Made by a program: the position numbers and the translations under genes
Notes under the pieces: model-generated
The model's input: the letters and a program-made list of their open reading frames with translations, nothing else
Database searches by the model: none
What the model was told of the DNA's origin: nothing
NCBI RefSeq assembly: GCF_040361215.1
Contig: NZ_APND01000001.1
Location: 992,001 to 1,056,000 of the forward strand
Origin: Salinisphaera dokdonensis
Lineage (GTDB): Bacteria; Pseudomonadota; Gammaproteobacteria; Nevskiales; Salinisphaeraceae
Reading direction: 5' to 3'
DNA: 64,000 nucleotides
Shown: positions 33,406 through 42,902 of the stretch, one piece after another
How positions within the stretch are numbered: the first letter of the stretch is position 1
Layout: every line of letters begins with the position of its first letter

Positions 33406-35118
33406 TCAGATCGGGTCGGTTGGATGACGGGATAGCAGGCGGGCAAAAGCCCGCGGAGCGTACAGATCTTTGTCGGCCTCACTGAACCAGAGCACCCGCT
33501 TGTGCTGTATCAGGCGGCTGAATCGATCAGGATTGTCTACCGGGCCCAGCAGTACCGGGCACCGTAGCTCTTCGATCCGCGTATACCAGGCGTCGATATC
33601 TGCGCCGATCTGTTCCGGCCCGATACACGCGATATCGCAGTCGGCGGGCAAGGGCTGATCGTGAGCCGAGAGCAGCAACGCTCGACGTACGGGTAGTGCG
33701 CTGTGGACATGACGACGTACGCGCGTACCCAGCCAGAGAACCAGATCGTTCGGATCGCGATCCGTACGCCGCAGCGCATCGCGCCACACGGTCTCGGCGT
33801 CGGCAAAGCCCAGCATTGCGCTCGGGATCGGCAGCACAATCGGCACCGTATCGATCTCTAGCGTGCGCCAGTTGCTGTGCAGCAACGAGAACCGACGCGC
33901 GATCCATTGGGTGAAAGCGCGCAACGCGCCGTCTTTTTCAGCCAAGCGGGTTAGCGCGTCGGCGTCGATCAACCGTGTTTCGCCCATCCGCCACGCCAGT
34001 GCGGCACAGGCGCCCGCCAATACTTCGCGATCCAGATCGCGCCAGATCGGATAGAAACGCAGATCGAGCGTGTCGTCTCCGAGCGCCGGCTGGGCATCGA
34101 GACTCGGCGCATGCAACTCGGTCTCGGCCGCGGCCGGCGTAGTTTTAGGTACGGCTGGCGCCGCAGGCGGCGCCTCCCGTGGGCTCGACGGCTCGAAAGG
34201 GTCGACTACGGGTGCTGAAGCCGGTGGCGGCTTCGGCGTGGACAGATGAGCGGGCGCCGGTGGCGCCGACCGTCGCGGGGCATCCGCGGCCGGTGGCGTT
34301 ATTCGAGCGCTGCGTTCAGACGACTCATTCTGCGAAGGGGTCGAGCGCGCCGCAGCCTCAGGCGTATTTTTAGGCGTCTTCGAACGACGGGTATCGACGA
34401 TGGGCGCGAACTCGTCGTCTGTCTTACGCTCCCGTCGACGTGCAAGCCGTGACAACGGCGCCTTGGCCCGCTCGCCTTGTTTCGACAGGGATTCTTCTGA
34501 AGGCTCGCGGATGCGTGGTTTAGTCTCGACCTTGTTCTTGTCGCTCGTCGCTGGAGCGGCTGCAGCTGCGCCCAGGGCGCCAAAGAATCCGATCACGCCG
34601 GCCAACAACGCAATCAACCAGATTAGAAGCGCCATGCCCCCGCCCGTGACCACGGCAAACCAGCTCACACCGAATTGCGCATAGCCGACGCGTTGTTCGG
34701 CCTGCAGCAAGGGGCGATTCGCCTCGGCCGATTCCAGCTGGTAATCCCAACCCCGCCATTGTCGGGCCGACTCGGCGCCCAACCATTCGAAGCGATCGGA
34801 AAAGCGTCCTCGCGAGACAAGCGTCACGTTGTCGGCGTTGCGCACCGTGACGTAATTGAGACCGAGTTCGCTTTCGCCGAGCACAGCCTCTACCGACACG
34901 ATCAATCCATTCGGGATGCGGTCCTGTTCGACCCGCCCGGCCGTCGCCTGGGCAATGGCGCGCTCGGCGTCGAATAGCGCGGCCGTACGTGCTTCGGTGA
35001 TGAGCGTCGCGCTACGCAGGCCCGCGTAAGCCACCAGCGCAAGGCAGGCGACCGCCAGCGCATAGAACGCGTATCGCTGCACTCCTGATCCGTTGATGCT
35101 CGCCATCGACGCCTTCAC
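33406..35118 (-). CDS. Membrane protein with a decayed EAL-like domain, last gene of the Tad operon
   Basis: 570 residues. Membrane segments at about 16-36 and 155-183 bracket a periplasmic domain of about 115 residues. A long disordered linker rich in Pro, Ala, Ser and Lys covers about 190-340. The last 220 residues follow the EAL-domain strand and helix order: FYPIWRDLDREVLAGACAAL aligns with the YQPIV...GAEAL segment, then VLPIPSAMLGF (the VNLS segment), DIACIGPEQIG (the DxxKID segment) and a final FARLL. All catalytic positions look replaced: the EAL glutamate is in CAA, the VNLS asparagine is lost, and the later glutamates are missing. I infer a non-enzymatic c-di-GMP-type sensor or scaffold. 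Similarity was judged by eye only. Confidence 0.6.
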   Translation of the reverse strand: MKASMASINGSGVQRYAFYALAVACLALVAYAGLRSATLITEARTAALFDAERAIAQATAGRVEQDRIPNGLIVSVEAVLGESELGLNYVTVRNADNVTLVSRGRFSDRFEWLGAESARQWRGWDYQLESAEANRPLLQAEQRVGYAQFGVSWFAVVTGGGMALLIWLIALLAGVIGFFGALGAAAAAPATSDKNKVETKPRIREPSEESLSKQGERAKAPLSRLARRRERKTDDEFAPIVDTRRSKTPKNTPEAAARSTPSQNESSERSARITPPAADAPRRSAPPAPAHLSTPKPPPASAPVVDPFEPSSPREAPPAAPAVPKTTPAAAETELHAPSLDAQPALGDDTLDLRFYPIWRDLDREVLAGACAALAWRMGETRLIDADALTRLAEKDGALRAFTQWIARRFSLLHSNWRTLEIDTVPIVLPIPSAMLGFADAETVWRDALRRTDRDPNDLVLWLGTRVRRHVHSALPVRRALLLSAHDQPLPADCDIACIGPEQIGADIDAWYTRIEELRCPVLLGPVDNPDRFSRLIQHKRVLWFSEADKDLYAPRAFARLLSRHPTDPI

Positions 35119-35169
35119 CCGAGCCGCTTCACAGGGGTCTGCGCCGGCAAGGATATGCCGTCGAACCGA

Positions 35170-35436
35170 TTAATTGCCGGCGTCCGCAGCGAAGGCTTCG
35201 TCGCGCTCGAACTGTTCCGGTATCGGGTAGGTAAAGCTTTCGAGATAACGGTCATAGGTCCGATCGGCCACGTCGCTGAGCATCGGTCGCACGGGCGCCG
35301 CCTGGCGCCCGCTGCGCTGCATTTCCAGCGCGCTCTGGACCGTGGGTCCGACATCACCGACGTCGCCGGCATGCGCACTGGTTGCCGCAAGCATCCAGGC
35401 CGCGACTACACCGACTGCAAGATACTGCTGTTTCAT
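35170..35436 (-). CDS. DUF3613 domain protein of the Tad locus
   Basis: 88 residues with a signal peptide (MKQQYLAVGVVAAWMLAATS, cleavage near AHA). The short conserved core is PMLSDVADRTYDRYLESF followed by PIPEQFERD, which I recognise as DUF3613, a family often found in Tad pilus loci of gammaproteobacteria. It is secreted to the periplasm; its role is unknown. It lies 44 bases after tadD and 51 bases before the EAL-like gene, on the same strand. Confidence 0.72.
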   Translation of the reverse strand: MKQQYLAVGVVAAWMLAATSAHAGDVGDVGPTVQSALEMQRSGRQAAPVRPMLSDVADRTYDRYLESFTYPIPEQFERDEAFAADAGN

Positions 35437-35480
35437 GATTTCACCCTTTGATAACCAGATTCGATACCAGAAACCGCATC

Positions 35481-36263
35481 CTAGCCGCCACCACCGCCGA
35501 CCCCCGGCGAAGACGCCTGCGAAGGCATCTCACGCACCGGCATCGGTCGCTGGTCGGTAATCGCGGCCGCTGTGGATCCCGTGATCGTCTGCGCTTGTTG
35601 TCGGAGTCCGCGCATGACGCCGGCATTGATCTGATTATCGGCCGCGATCCGCGCTGCCTTGCGGTCGTTGCCTTCGACCAACAGTAGCAGAATGTAATTG
35701 TTACGGTTCAGCTCGTTAGCTTCATCCAGCTGATACGCGGTCGCCAGTTGCAAGCGCGCCTCCGCAAGCTGTCCCTGGCGGAGTAGCGCGTAACCAAGAT
35801 CGTTACGCATTCGCGCGTCGGTCGGCACCAGGGTCACCGCTTGCTCCAGATGACTTTGGCCGGCGGCGAGATCGTCTCTTGCAATCACCAGGCCCAGGCC
35901 ATGATGGGCCTGCCCTACATAAGGCGTATTCAGCAGCTGCTCATACAGCGCGCGGGCGCCAGCATAATCGTTCATCTTGCGCAGGATATCGGCACGCAGC
36001 AGGCGCAATTCATCGCTGACGCCAAATTCCTGTTCGCGCGCCTGCAGATGGGCCAGCGCCGCGTAGAGACGATCCTTCGCGATCAGCTGGCGGATCAAGT
36101 CGGTATACAGTCGGGCGTTCTCGTCCGGGCCTCGTGCCTCATCGAGCGTCGACCCGGGCAGATCCCGCGGGGATACGCGCTGCGTCGAACAGCCGACCAG
36201 CAGGATCAGCGCACACAGCAGTGCCGGCACAACACGGCCGATCGAAACCACCGCCGACATCAC
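35481..36263 (-). CDS. tadD: TPR lipoprotein TadD
   Basis: 260 residues. Lipobox LLVGC with the lipidated cysteine at 25, then about four tetratricopeptide repeats (for example AHHGLGLVIARDDLAAGQSH and MRNDLGYALLRQGQLAEARL). TadD is the lipoprotein thought to help assemble the secretin in Flp pilus machines. The tail is Gly-rich. The start overlaps the tadC stop by four bases. Confidence 0.85.
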   Translation of the reverse strand: MMSAVVSIGRVVPALLCALILLVGCSTQRVSPRDLPGSTLDEARGPDENARLYTDLIRQLIAKDRLYAALAHLQAREQEFGVSDELRLLRADILRKMNDYAGARALYEQLLNTPYVGQAHHGLGLVIARDDLAAGQSHLEQAVTLVPTDARMRNDLGYALLRQGQLAEARLQLATAYQLDEANELNRNNYILLLLVEGNDRKAARIAADNQINAGVMRGLRQQAQTITGSTAAAITDQRPMPVREMPSQASSPGVGGGGG

Positions 36264-37183
36264 AGGCTACCGAGGGTTTCGGAGATCGACATGAACGCCG
36301 GCCCGGCGATGAAAATCAGCAGCGGCGGAAAGAAACAGGTGACCAACACGACGGTCATCTTGCCGGACATGACGTTGACCTGCTCGCGCAGTTCCATCGA
36401 CCGTTTGGATTGCAGATTGTCGAGCGCCTCAAGCAACGGTTCCCGGATCTCGCCACCGTAGCGTTCCACCTGACGCAGGATGCCGAGCACGGTATCCAGT
36501 TCCTCGATGGAGAGCAGCTTGCCGACATCGAACAACAGCTGATCGGCATCGGCGCCGGCCTCGATCTGGCGTAGCACCGGCGCCAGTTCGTCGACCAACT
36601 CCGGCATGGTCGGCGCCCCATCGCGCACCAGCGACAACAGGGCCTGACGTAGATTCAGCCCGGCCTCGAACAGCAGGACCAGCAGGTTGATGAATAAAGG
36701 CACTTCGGCACGGATGCGATCACGTCGCCGCTTGGCCTTCATGCGCAGGATGTAGCGCGGCGCCAGCAACGACACGATGACCACAACGGCAACCAGCAAC
36801 AGGCTGTTCAACGAGCCGGAGGTGAGACCTGCTATGCCCGAAAACGGCAAGACCACCGCGCCGGTCACGACTGGCAATCCGAACTGGAAGGCATAGAAGA
36901 TCATGCGCGACTGCGCATCGCGCCAGCCCGCCTGGGCCAGCAGCATCCAGGTCTCGTCCGGGTTCTTGAGGAAGCGATCGATGCGCTCGCCGCCTTCAGC
37001 CATTCCCGCGACCCAGGCCGCACCCGAATCACGCCGTGTGGTTCCGTCGCCGACGCGCTCTCCCTGATAGCGCCGCACGAGCCGACGTTCCCGCACCCGC
37101 TCTACCAGCATCAGCGACAACAAGCCGAGCGCAGCCACGGCGGCACCGACGGCCAGCGCAAGAAAAAGCGCCGGCATGTTCAT
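36260..37183 (-). CDS. tadC: Tad inner-membrane platform protein TadC
   Basis: 307 residues with a type II secretion F domain (INLLVLLFEAGLNLRQALL, LADVGKLL-like helices) and membrane segments at about 5-25, 100-135 and 275-300. With TadB it forms the inner-membrane platform on which the TadA ATPase acts. It overlaps tadB and tadD by four bases each. Confidence 0.9.
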   Translation of the reverse strand: MNMPALFLALAVGAAVAALGLLSLMLVERVRERRLVRRYQGERVGDGTTRRDSGAAWVAGMAEGGERIDRFLKNPDETWMLLAQAGWRDAQSRMIFYAFQFGLPVVTGAVVLPFSGIAGLTSGSLNSLLLVAVVVIVSLLAPRYILRMKAKRRRDRIRAEVPLFINLLVLLFEAGLNLRQALLSLVRDGAPTMPELVDELAPVLRQIEAGADADQLLFDVGKLLSIEELDTVLGILRQVERYGGEIREPLLEALDNLQSKRSMELREQVNVMSGKMTVVLVTCFFPPLLIFIAGPAFMSISETLGSL

Positions 37184-38106
37184 GCGTCCGGCTCCTGCAG
37201 ACGGGACATCATGCGCCAGATGATCACCAGACCCAGTGCTTCGAGCGCGAGCGCGAGCATCACCGCGACCTGCCCGCCGGGGCTGGCCAGCATGGCCGCG
37301 TAATATTCGGGATTCTGCAGGTAGAAGAACAGGCTTATGGCAACCGGAATCGCGGCCACCACATAGGCCGAGAAACGCGTCTCGCCGGTGAGCGCCTTGA
37401 GTTCCCGCGCGGCGGCCTCCTGCTGGCGAATGGTATCGACCAGGCTCGCGATGACACGCCGCATGGAACCGCCATAGCGCCGATTGACCCGCGCGCTCAT
37501 GGCAAGAATGTGCAACGACTTGAGCTCATGGATCCGCGCACTTTCGCCGAGTGTGTCCTCGATGCTCGCCCCCAGGCGCACCTGCCGCGACACGCTCAGG
37601 AACACGCTGCGAATCGGCTCTACGCTTTCCAGCGCCGCGCTTTGGATACCGTCTTCGAGCGTGTTCCCGGCCGTCAGCGCACGCACGAGATAACCCAGGA
37701 AATTCGGCATCTGTGCGTTGATCTGGCGGCGGCGACTACGTTTGCGATGCGCCAAAACCAGCACCACAAGCAAGAGCAACGCAAACATTGTCACCAGGCC
37801 AGCGAGCCCGAGCACGATCACGACGAGTACCGTACCCAATATCCAGAACGCGGCGAACTGGCCGAGACGCACTGGCGACACTTCTATACCGGCGGACCAC
37901 ATCCGCCGGCACAACTCGCGCATGAGCGGATTGCGGATCCCCTCCAGGCGCTGCAAGCCGGACACCGGGTCGTTCGTATCGTCTACGCTGAACTGCCCGA
38001 CGCGCTCGGCCAGCTTTTCGCGCTCCGCGCGTTGCGAGGCCCGCGCCAGCACCAGCAGGCCGCCGCCAAGCAAAAACAACGCGCACATGCCCGCCACAAT
38101 CCACAT
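37180..38106 (-). CDS. tadB: Tad inner-membrane platform protein TadB
   Basis: 308 residues with a T2SF domain in the centre (MPNFLGYLVRALTAGNTLED, SARVNRRYGGSMRRVIASL) and about four membrane segments. It pairs with TadC. Its start shares its first base with the end of tadA, consistent with tight coupling in one operon. Confidence 0.9.
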   Translation of the reverse strand: MWIVAGMCALFLLGGGLLVLARASQRAEREKLAERVGQFSVDDTNDPVSGLQRLEGIRNPLMRELCRRMWSAGIEVSPVRLGQFAAFWILGTVLVVIVLGLAGLVTMFALLLLVVLVLAHRKRSRRRQINAQMPNFLGYLVRALTAGNTLEDGIQSAALESVEPIRSVFLSVSRQVRLGASIEDTLGESARIHELKSLHILAMSARVNRRYGGSMRRVIASLVDTIRQQEAAARELKALTGETRFSAYVVAAIPVAISLFFYLQNPEYYAAMLASPGGQVAVMLALALEALGLVIIWRMMSRLQEPDA

Positions 38107-39314
38107 TACGCGGCCCGCGCACGACGCACATGGGCATCGCGCTCCTGCTCGAATACGAACTCGCTGTGCAGTTCGAGACGGTGGGCTGTGACCTCGCCTA
38201 CCCGGTCAACCGACATGAGCCGACGCTTGCCATCGGGCAGGCGTGCCACATGAACGATGATATCCAGCGCGGAAGCAATCTGGTGCAGGAACGTGCGCTC
38301 GTCACCGGCAAACCCGGCGAAACTGGCCAGGAGTTGCAGCCGATGCACCGCATCGCGCGGGCTATTCGCATGCAGCGTGGTCATCGAGCCATCATGGCCG
38401 GTGTTCATGGCTTGAAGCATGTCCAGCACCTCGTCGCCGCGCACCTCACCGACGATGATCCGGTCCGGGCGCATGCGCAAGGCATTGCGCACCAGATCGC
38501 GTGCACTGATGGCCCGCTCGCCTTCCAGATTCGGCGGCCGGGTTTCCAGTCGGACTACGTGGTCATGCTCGAGACGCAGCTCGGCCGCATCCTCGATGGT
38601 GATGATGCGTTCCGACTCACCGACCCACTGGCTGATCATGTTCAGAAACGTGGTCTTGCCCGAGCCGGTGCCGCCGACCACGATCACGTTCTCGCGCGCG
38701 GCAATGCGCTCGCGCAGGTAGTCGAGCACTTCCCGCGACACGGAACCGCTGGCAATCAGGTCGGCATCGCTGAGCGCGTGCTTGCCGAACTTCCGGATCG
38801 ACAGACAGGGCCCGTCCAGCGCCAGGGGTGGGATGATCGCGTTCACGCGACTGCCGTCCGGCAGACGGGCATCGACCATGGGCGTCGACTCATCCAGGCG
38901 CCGGCCCAGCGGCGCCAGGATACGCTGCGCGACACGCAGAATATGGGCGTTGCTGGAAAAGCGCACTGCCTCACTCATGAGCCGACCTTGTCGCTCGGTA
39001 TAGACGCGGTCAGGGCCGTTGACCACGATATCGTCGACGCTGTCGTCCTCGATCAGCGGCTGCAGCGGTCCGAATCCCACCAGTTCGTCGAGCGTGTCGT
39101 CGGCAAGCAGCTGGATCTCGTGCTGATTGAGCGGGATCCGGTTTTCATTGACATAGATGCGCGTCTGTCCACGCAGGAATTCGGCAGCCTTGGCTTCCGA
39201 CCAGGTGCCGAGATCGATGCCCCGGTCCTCGATCAGCCGGATCAGATGCAGGTGCAGCGTACCCTTGAGCTCCTGATAGCGATCGGACAGACGAAAACCG
39301 TGCTCAGGGATCAT
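38106..39314 (-). CDS. tadA: Tad secretion ATPase TadA (CpaF family)
   Basis: 402 residues from the ATG at 39314, which overlaps the tadZ stop as ATGA. CpaF-family motifs are complete: Walker A GGTGSGKTT at 214-222, Asp box near TIEDAAEL, Walker B RIIVGEVRG at 285-293 and the His box MTTLHANSPRD. The hexameric ATPase powers both extension and retraction of Flp pili in studied Tad systems. The open frame runs further upstream to 39905 but that part is antisense to nothing useful and lies inside tadZ. Confidence 0.95.
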   Translation of the reverse strand: MIPEHGFRLSDRYQELKGTLHLHLIRLIEDRGIDLGTWSEAKAAEFLRGQTRIYVNENRIPLNQHEIQLLADDTLDELVGFGPLQPLIEDDSVDDIVVNGPDRVYTERQGRLMSEAVRFSSNAHILRVAQRILAPLGRRLDESTPMVDARLPDGSRVNAIIPPLALDGPCLSIRKFGKHALSDADLIASGSVSREVLDYLRERIAARENVIVVGGTGSGKTTFLNMISQWVGESERIITIEDAAELRLEHDHVVRLETRPPNLEGERAISARDLVRNALRMRPDRIIVGEVRGDEVLDMLQAMNTGHDGSMTTLHANSPRDAVHRLQLLASFAGFAGDERTFLHQIASALDIIVHVARLPDGKRRLMSVDRVGEVTAHRLELHSEFVFEQERDAHVRRARAA

Positions 39315-40522
39315 GCCGATTCTCCCCGGCCGAACAATCGTCCGAGCGTGAACTTCTTGCGGGGGAGCGGCGCTTCTATCCCCAGTATCTGCTCGGTGAG
39401 CAGGGTCACGCCTCGGGTGAAACCGTCCGACGGCGCATATTCGAGCATGGATTCGCCCGCGTTCATTGCACGGATACGCACCTCCGGCCGACCGCCGAGC
39501 GTCGCCGCCAGCGGTACACCGAGCAGTTCCGCGAGCCGCTCGGGCTCCATGCCGATATCCGACCGGTAATTCACGACCACAAGCTTGAGCGGCGGCAACG
39601 CCGAAGCCTGCTGGTGAACCTCCTGCAGCATCGCCTTGTTCTGGCGACTGCGCAGCACGGACTGATCCGAGAGAAGCAGCGAGTGATCGCTGTTCTCGAT
39701 GGCCTGACATAGCGCGCGGATGCCCAGGCCCTGGTCGATACAGATCACGACATAGTCGAACAGACCACGAAATATCTCGATCAGACGCGCCAGGTCGAGC
39801 GGCCGGCCGCCCAACTGCTCGTCGGTGAAATCCTCCGGTAGCGCGAGCAGGTAGACACCACTCTGCAACTGCTGGAAAGCACTCTCCACAAGCGTTTCGT
39901 CGCAACGTTCGACATCGCGCAGAATGTCCAGAGCCGTGTAATCCTGGGCCCCGTCGAAAATAATGGTCGCGTTGCCACCGGGCGTCGACAGATCGAAGAA
40001 CAGAACCCGCTTGTCACGCTGGGTCGCCGCTTCCAGAACAAAAGCGATATGCCCGCCGAGGAAGGCGAGCAACGGCGATTGCGGACCACTGAATACCGTT
40101 ACGATACGTCCGGGTTCACGCTCGTCTTTCGGCGCCTGACGCGCGCGCCGCTTGCGATCGAGAACCCGGTCGAGCAACGAACTGAAGCGCTCGTCGTCAC
40201 GATCGATGACGAAGAAATCCTGCGCGCCGGCACGCATCGCAGCAAGCACGACATCGCCGGCATCGTCGCGGCCGACGGCGACGACCGGAAGCGACGGGTA
40301 GGCGTTCGAGATCGCCTCGACAATCGCCGTATTCAACGCCGCGTTCTTGTGATCGAACTGTACGAAGACAAGGGCGACACCGGGCGTCTCCACGATCTCC
40401 GCCACGCTGTCGTCGCCAGTCCGTGCATCGGCTGGCAGCAACACGACACCTTCACCAAGTCGCTCCTGCAACCAGGCGCGGCAGCTGTCTTCACGCGCGA
40501 ATAATAAGGCCTGTAATGCCAT
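39311..40522 (-). CDS. tadZ: TadZ/CpaE-like pilus localisation protein
   Basis: 403 residues. The N-terminal 130 residues resemble a receiver domain (VALVFVQFDHKN, ISNAYPSLPVVAVG, MRAGAQDFFV) without the phosphorylatable aspartate pattern. The rest is a MinD/ParA-type fold (VLFFDLSTPGGNATIIF, FDYVVICIDQGLGIRALCQA). The P-loop is not a Walker A: the region reads VFSGPQSPLLAFLGG instead of KGGxGKT, so ATP binding is doubtful. TadZ proteins place the Tad machine at a cell pole. It is between the secretin gene and tadA, the usual place. Confidence 0.85.
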   Translation of the reverse strand: MALQALLFAREDSCRAWLQERLGEGVVLLPADARTGDDSVAEIVETPGVALVFVQFDHKNAALNTAIVEAISNAYPSLPVVAVGRDDAGDVVLAAMRAGAQDFFVIDRDDERFSSLLDRVLDRKRRARQAPKDEREPGRIVTVFSGPQSPLLAFLGGHIAFVLEAATQRDKRVLFFDLSTPGGNATIIFDGAQDYTALDILRDVERCDETLVESAFQQLQSGVYLLALPEDFTDEQLGGRPLDLARLIEIFRGLFDYVVICIDQGLGIRALCQAIENSDHSLLLSDQSVLRSRQNKAMLQEVHQQASALPPLKLVVVNYRSDIGMEPERLAELLGVPLAATLGGRPEVRIRAMNAGESMLEYAPSDGFTRGVTLLTEQILGIEAPLPRKKFTLGRLFGRGESA

Positions 40523-40533
40523 GGGTGATTCCG

Positions 40534-41793
40534 TTAACGGGAGAATCCCGTATGACCTGCCCGCTTCTCGAACTCGCCGCGTTCGAGGAAGAACAGTTCG
40601 GAATTGCTGGGATCAAAATTGTCGTATTCGCGACCCGGCAGCGGCACCTCGGTGCCCCGCGCCAGCGGCGAGACCAGATGCGGCGTTACCACCATGATCA
40701 GCTCGCGATTGCGGCGCTCATAGCGCGTATTGCGGAAGAACGCACCGATGAAAGGCAGATCGCCCAGCCACGGCACCTTGTCGACGTTAGCCGCGAGATT
40801 CTGGTCGACCAGACCGCTCAGAATGAAGCTCTCGCCATCACCCAGTTCCACGGTGGTATCGGTGCGCCGCACCCGAATGCCCGGAACCGTGATGCCCTGC
40901 AGGGTAACGCCGGAGTCGAAGTCCAGTTCACTGACCTCGGGCGCAACCTTAAGCACGATCCGGTCGCGCTCGAGCACCGTCGGGGTAAGCGACAGCCGGA
41001 TACCGAATTCCTTGAACTCGATCGTCACGGCGTTGTTGCCGACACCACTGCCGCCGCCCTGCGTGACCGGAATCGGGAACTCGCCGCCGGCCAGGAAAGA
41101 AGCGGTCTGCCCGCTCATCGCGACCAGCGAAGGTTCGGCCAGGGTTCGCATGAGCCCGCGCCGCTCGAGAATACTCAGCAGACCAGCCGTGTCCTTGTTG
41201 CTGTCGGTCAGCACAAGATTGAAGGCGTCACCGATCGGCTGGAAACCGGTGCTCGACAGCAGACTCAAACCGTTGTTGCCGAGCCCGTCTACACCAGCCG
41301 ACGCGCCGGGCGGCGATACGCCGACAGCAGATTCTCCTGCGGCGTTGCTGATGAAATTGAAACCGATCTGGCGCAACGCGCTCCGGCTGACTTCGGCGAT
41401 ACGGATATCCGTCTGCACCTGCGTCTTGAGCTGACCACGGCTGCCTTCGAGAAGCACGCCAGGCAGATCGCCCGCGCCGACAAGAATGGGGAAACGAGTG
41501 GGCTGGTCGTTGCCCGCCACCCAAACCAGAAGACTGGTGTTGCCGCGTTCGTTGCCGGTAAGCAGCACCTCACGCGCGCTCAACACATTGACCGATGCGA
41601 TTTCCGGATCGCCGATGGCGACCCGCTCGATACGCCCGGGGGTACGTACGATCTCCTGCTGGCCGATCCCGACCTGGACAGAACGCGCCTTGCTGACGTG
41701 GCCGGCCGTTACCTGAGCGCTGACCGTGCCCGTCAGCGCGAGCGCCGCGCACAGGGCAAGCCCCACCAGCGCCTGCTGGATGAAACGCCTCAT
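40534..41793 (-). CDS. rcpA: Tad secretin RcpA (CpaC)
   Basis: 419 residues from the ATG at 41793, chosen because it has AGAGGA eight bases before it and starts a clean signal peptide (MRRFIQQALVGLALCAALAL). An in-frame ATG at 41850 that overlaps the cpaB stop is also possible and would add 19 residues. A BON-like N-terminal domain (VAIGDPEIASVNVLSAREVL) is followed by the secretin core: PSLVAMSGQTASFLAGGEFP and VPWLGDLPFIGAFFR, ending VVTPHLV. It forms the outer-membrane pore for Flp pili. Confidence 0.92.
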   Translation of the reverse strand: MRRFIQQALVGLALCAALALTGTVSAQVTAGHVSKARSVQVGIGQQEIVRTPGRIERVAIGDPEIASVNVLSAREVLLTGNERGNTSLLVWVAGNDQPTRFPILVGAGDLPGVLLEGSRGQLKTQVQTDIRIAEVSRSALRQIGFNFISNAAGESAVGVSPPGASAGVDGLGNNGLSLLSSTGFQPIGDAFNLVLTDSNKDTAGLLSILERRGLMRTLAEPSLVAMSGQTASFLAGGEFPIPVTQGGGSGVGNNAVTIEFKEFGIRLSLTPTVLERDRIVLKVAPEVSELDFDSGVTLQGITVPGIRVRRTDTTVELGDGESFILSGLVDQNLAANVDKVPWLGDLPFIGAFFRNTRYERRNRELIMVVTPHLVSPLARGTEVPLPGREYDNFDPSNSELFFLERGEFEKRAGHTGFSR

Positions 41794-41849
41794 GGCTACG
41801 TCCTCTTTCTGCCGGCCTGGGCCGTTGTCGTTATTATTGGTCATGTTCA

Positions 41850-42839
41850 TCAGTACGGTCGGCTGATACGACTGGGTTGCGCGCCCTCGTAAACTTCAAT
41901 CGTCGCCCGCCTGGGTACGGAGCGACGCGGCGCAGACGATCGCTGCTCGCGTTTTTCCTCGACCCGCGCTAGCTCGGCCAGCGTAATCACCCGTTGCGCT
42001 TCGGCATCCGAGGTCGGCGATGTCTTGGCCTGGGCCGTCTCGGGAGCGCTACGCGCTGCAGCAGGCGAAACAGACTCCGGCATGGCTGGCCCATCATCGA
42101 CACCTTCGGCGTCTGCCATGGCAAGATCGGTCGTACCCGCCCCCTCCGCGCGAACGGGCGCACGGAGCGACAACCGCAGCTCGCCGAGGCTGGCCCCCAG
42201 CATGACGCGCGTCGTCTGCGCTTCCGGCACCGCCAGCACGGCCGTGCGATCACGACGACTACGACTGTCTCCCGATTCGTCGTCGCTGGCCTCGTTGCTG
42301 ATCAGTTCCTCCTGATACGCCAGCACACGCACGTCCTCAAGCAGAATGCGGGCCTGACTGTCCTCGACCTGCTCGCCGGCCGAGCGAAGATAAATCAGAA
42401 CATCGACGAAATCCCCCGGTTGCACAAAACCGCCTACCGCGATGACATCCGAAATGGAAAGTGACATCGCCTGGGTACCCGGAGGGATCGCTTCAGCAAG
42501 CTTGTTCTTGCGCCCGAACGCCGCATCCGTGACCGGCGCCCCCGTGGCCACCTCGCGCACCGGCGTACGCCCGACCACGTCGGCCACATTGGTGTAATAC
42601 TGCGGCGGCTCGACTGAGATCGGCACCAAAGACACGTCCTCAAGCGTGATCGTCTGGTACGGCTGCAACGGCTTGACGGCGACCACGGCCAGCACGCTGT
42701 TGTTCTCCGGCATCGGCGCGTTGGCCGCGGCATCCGGATTCGATGCGATCTGGCGGCTCATGAAGTACGCCACAACGCCGAAAAGCATCGCGAGCGCGAT
42801 CAGCGCGAAAGCGAACGTTCGCAGTGCGGATGAACTCAT
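41850..42839 (-). CDS. cpaB: Flp pilus assembly protein CpaB (RcpC)
   Basis: 329 residues. One N-terminal membrane anchor (about 8-26), then a SAF-type domain (VVAVKPLQPYQTITLEDVSL, GTQAMSLSISDV, VQPGDFVDVLIYL), the CpaB hallmark, and a long polar C-terminal part. It sits in the periplasm and helps the secretin. Its TGA overlaps the upstream in-frame ATG of rcpA by one base. Confidence 0.9.
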   Translation of the reverse strand: MSSSALRTFAFALIALAMLFGVVAYFMSRQIASNPDAAANAPMPENNSVLAVVAVKPLQPYQTITLEDVSLVPISVEPPQYYTNVADVVGRTPVREVATGAPVTDAAFGRKNKLAEAIPPGTQAMSLSISDVIAVGGFVQPGDFVDVLIYLRSAGEQVEDSQARILLEDVRVLAYQEELISNEASDDESGDSRSRRDRTAVLAVPEAQTTRVMLGASLGELRLSLRAPVRAEGAGTTDLAMADAEGVDDGPAMPESVSPAAARSAPETAQAKTSPTSDAEAQRVITLAELARVEEKREQRSSAPRRSVPRRATIEVYEGAQPSRISRPY

Positions 42840-42902
42840 TCCTATTCCCCCCGAAAGACACGATGCTGCGGCAGCACTGCGCTCGATTTCAATATAGACG
42901 AG

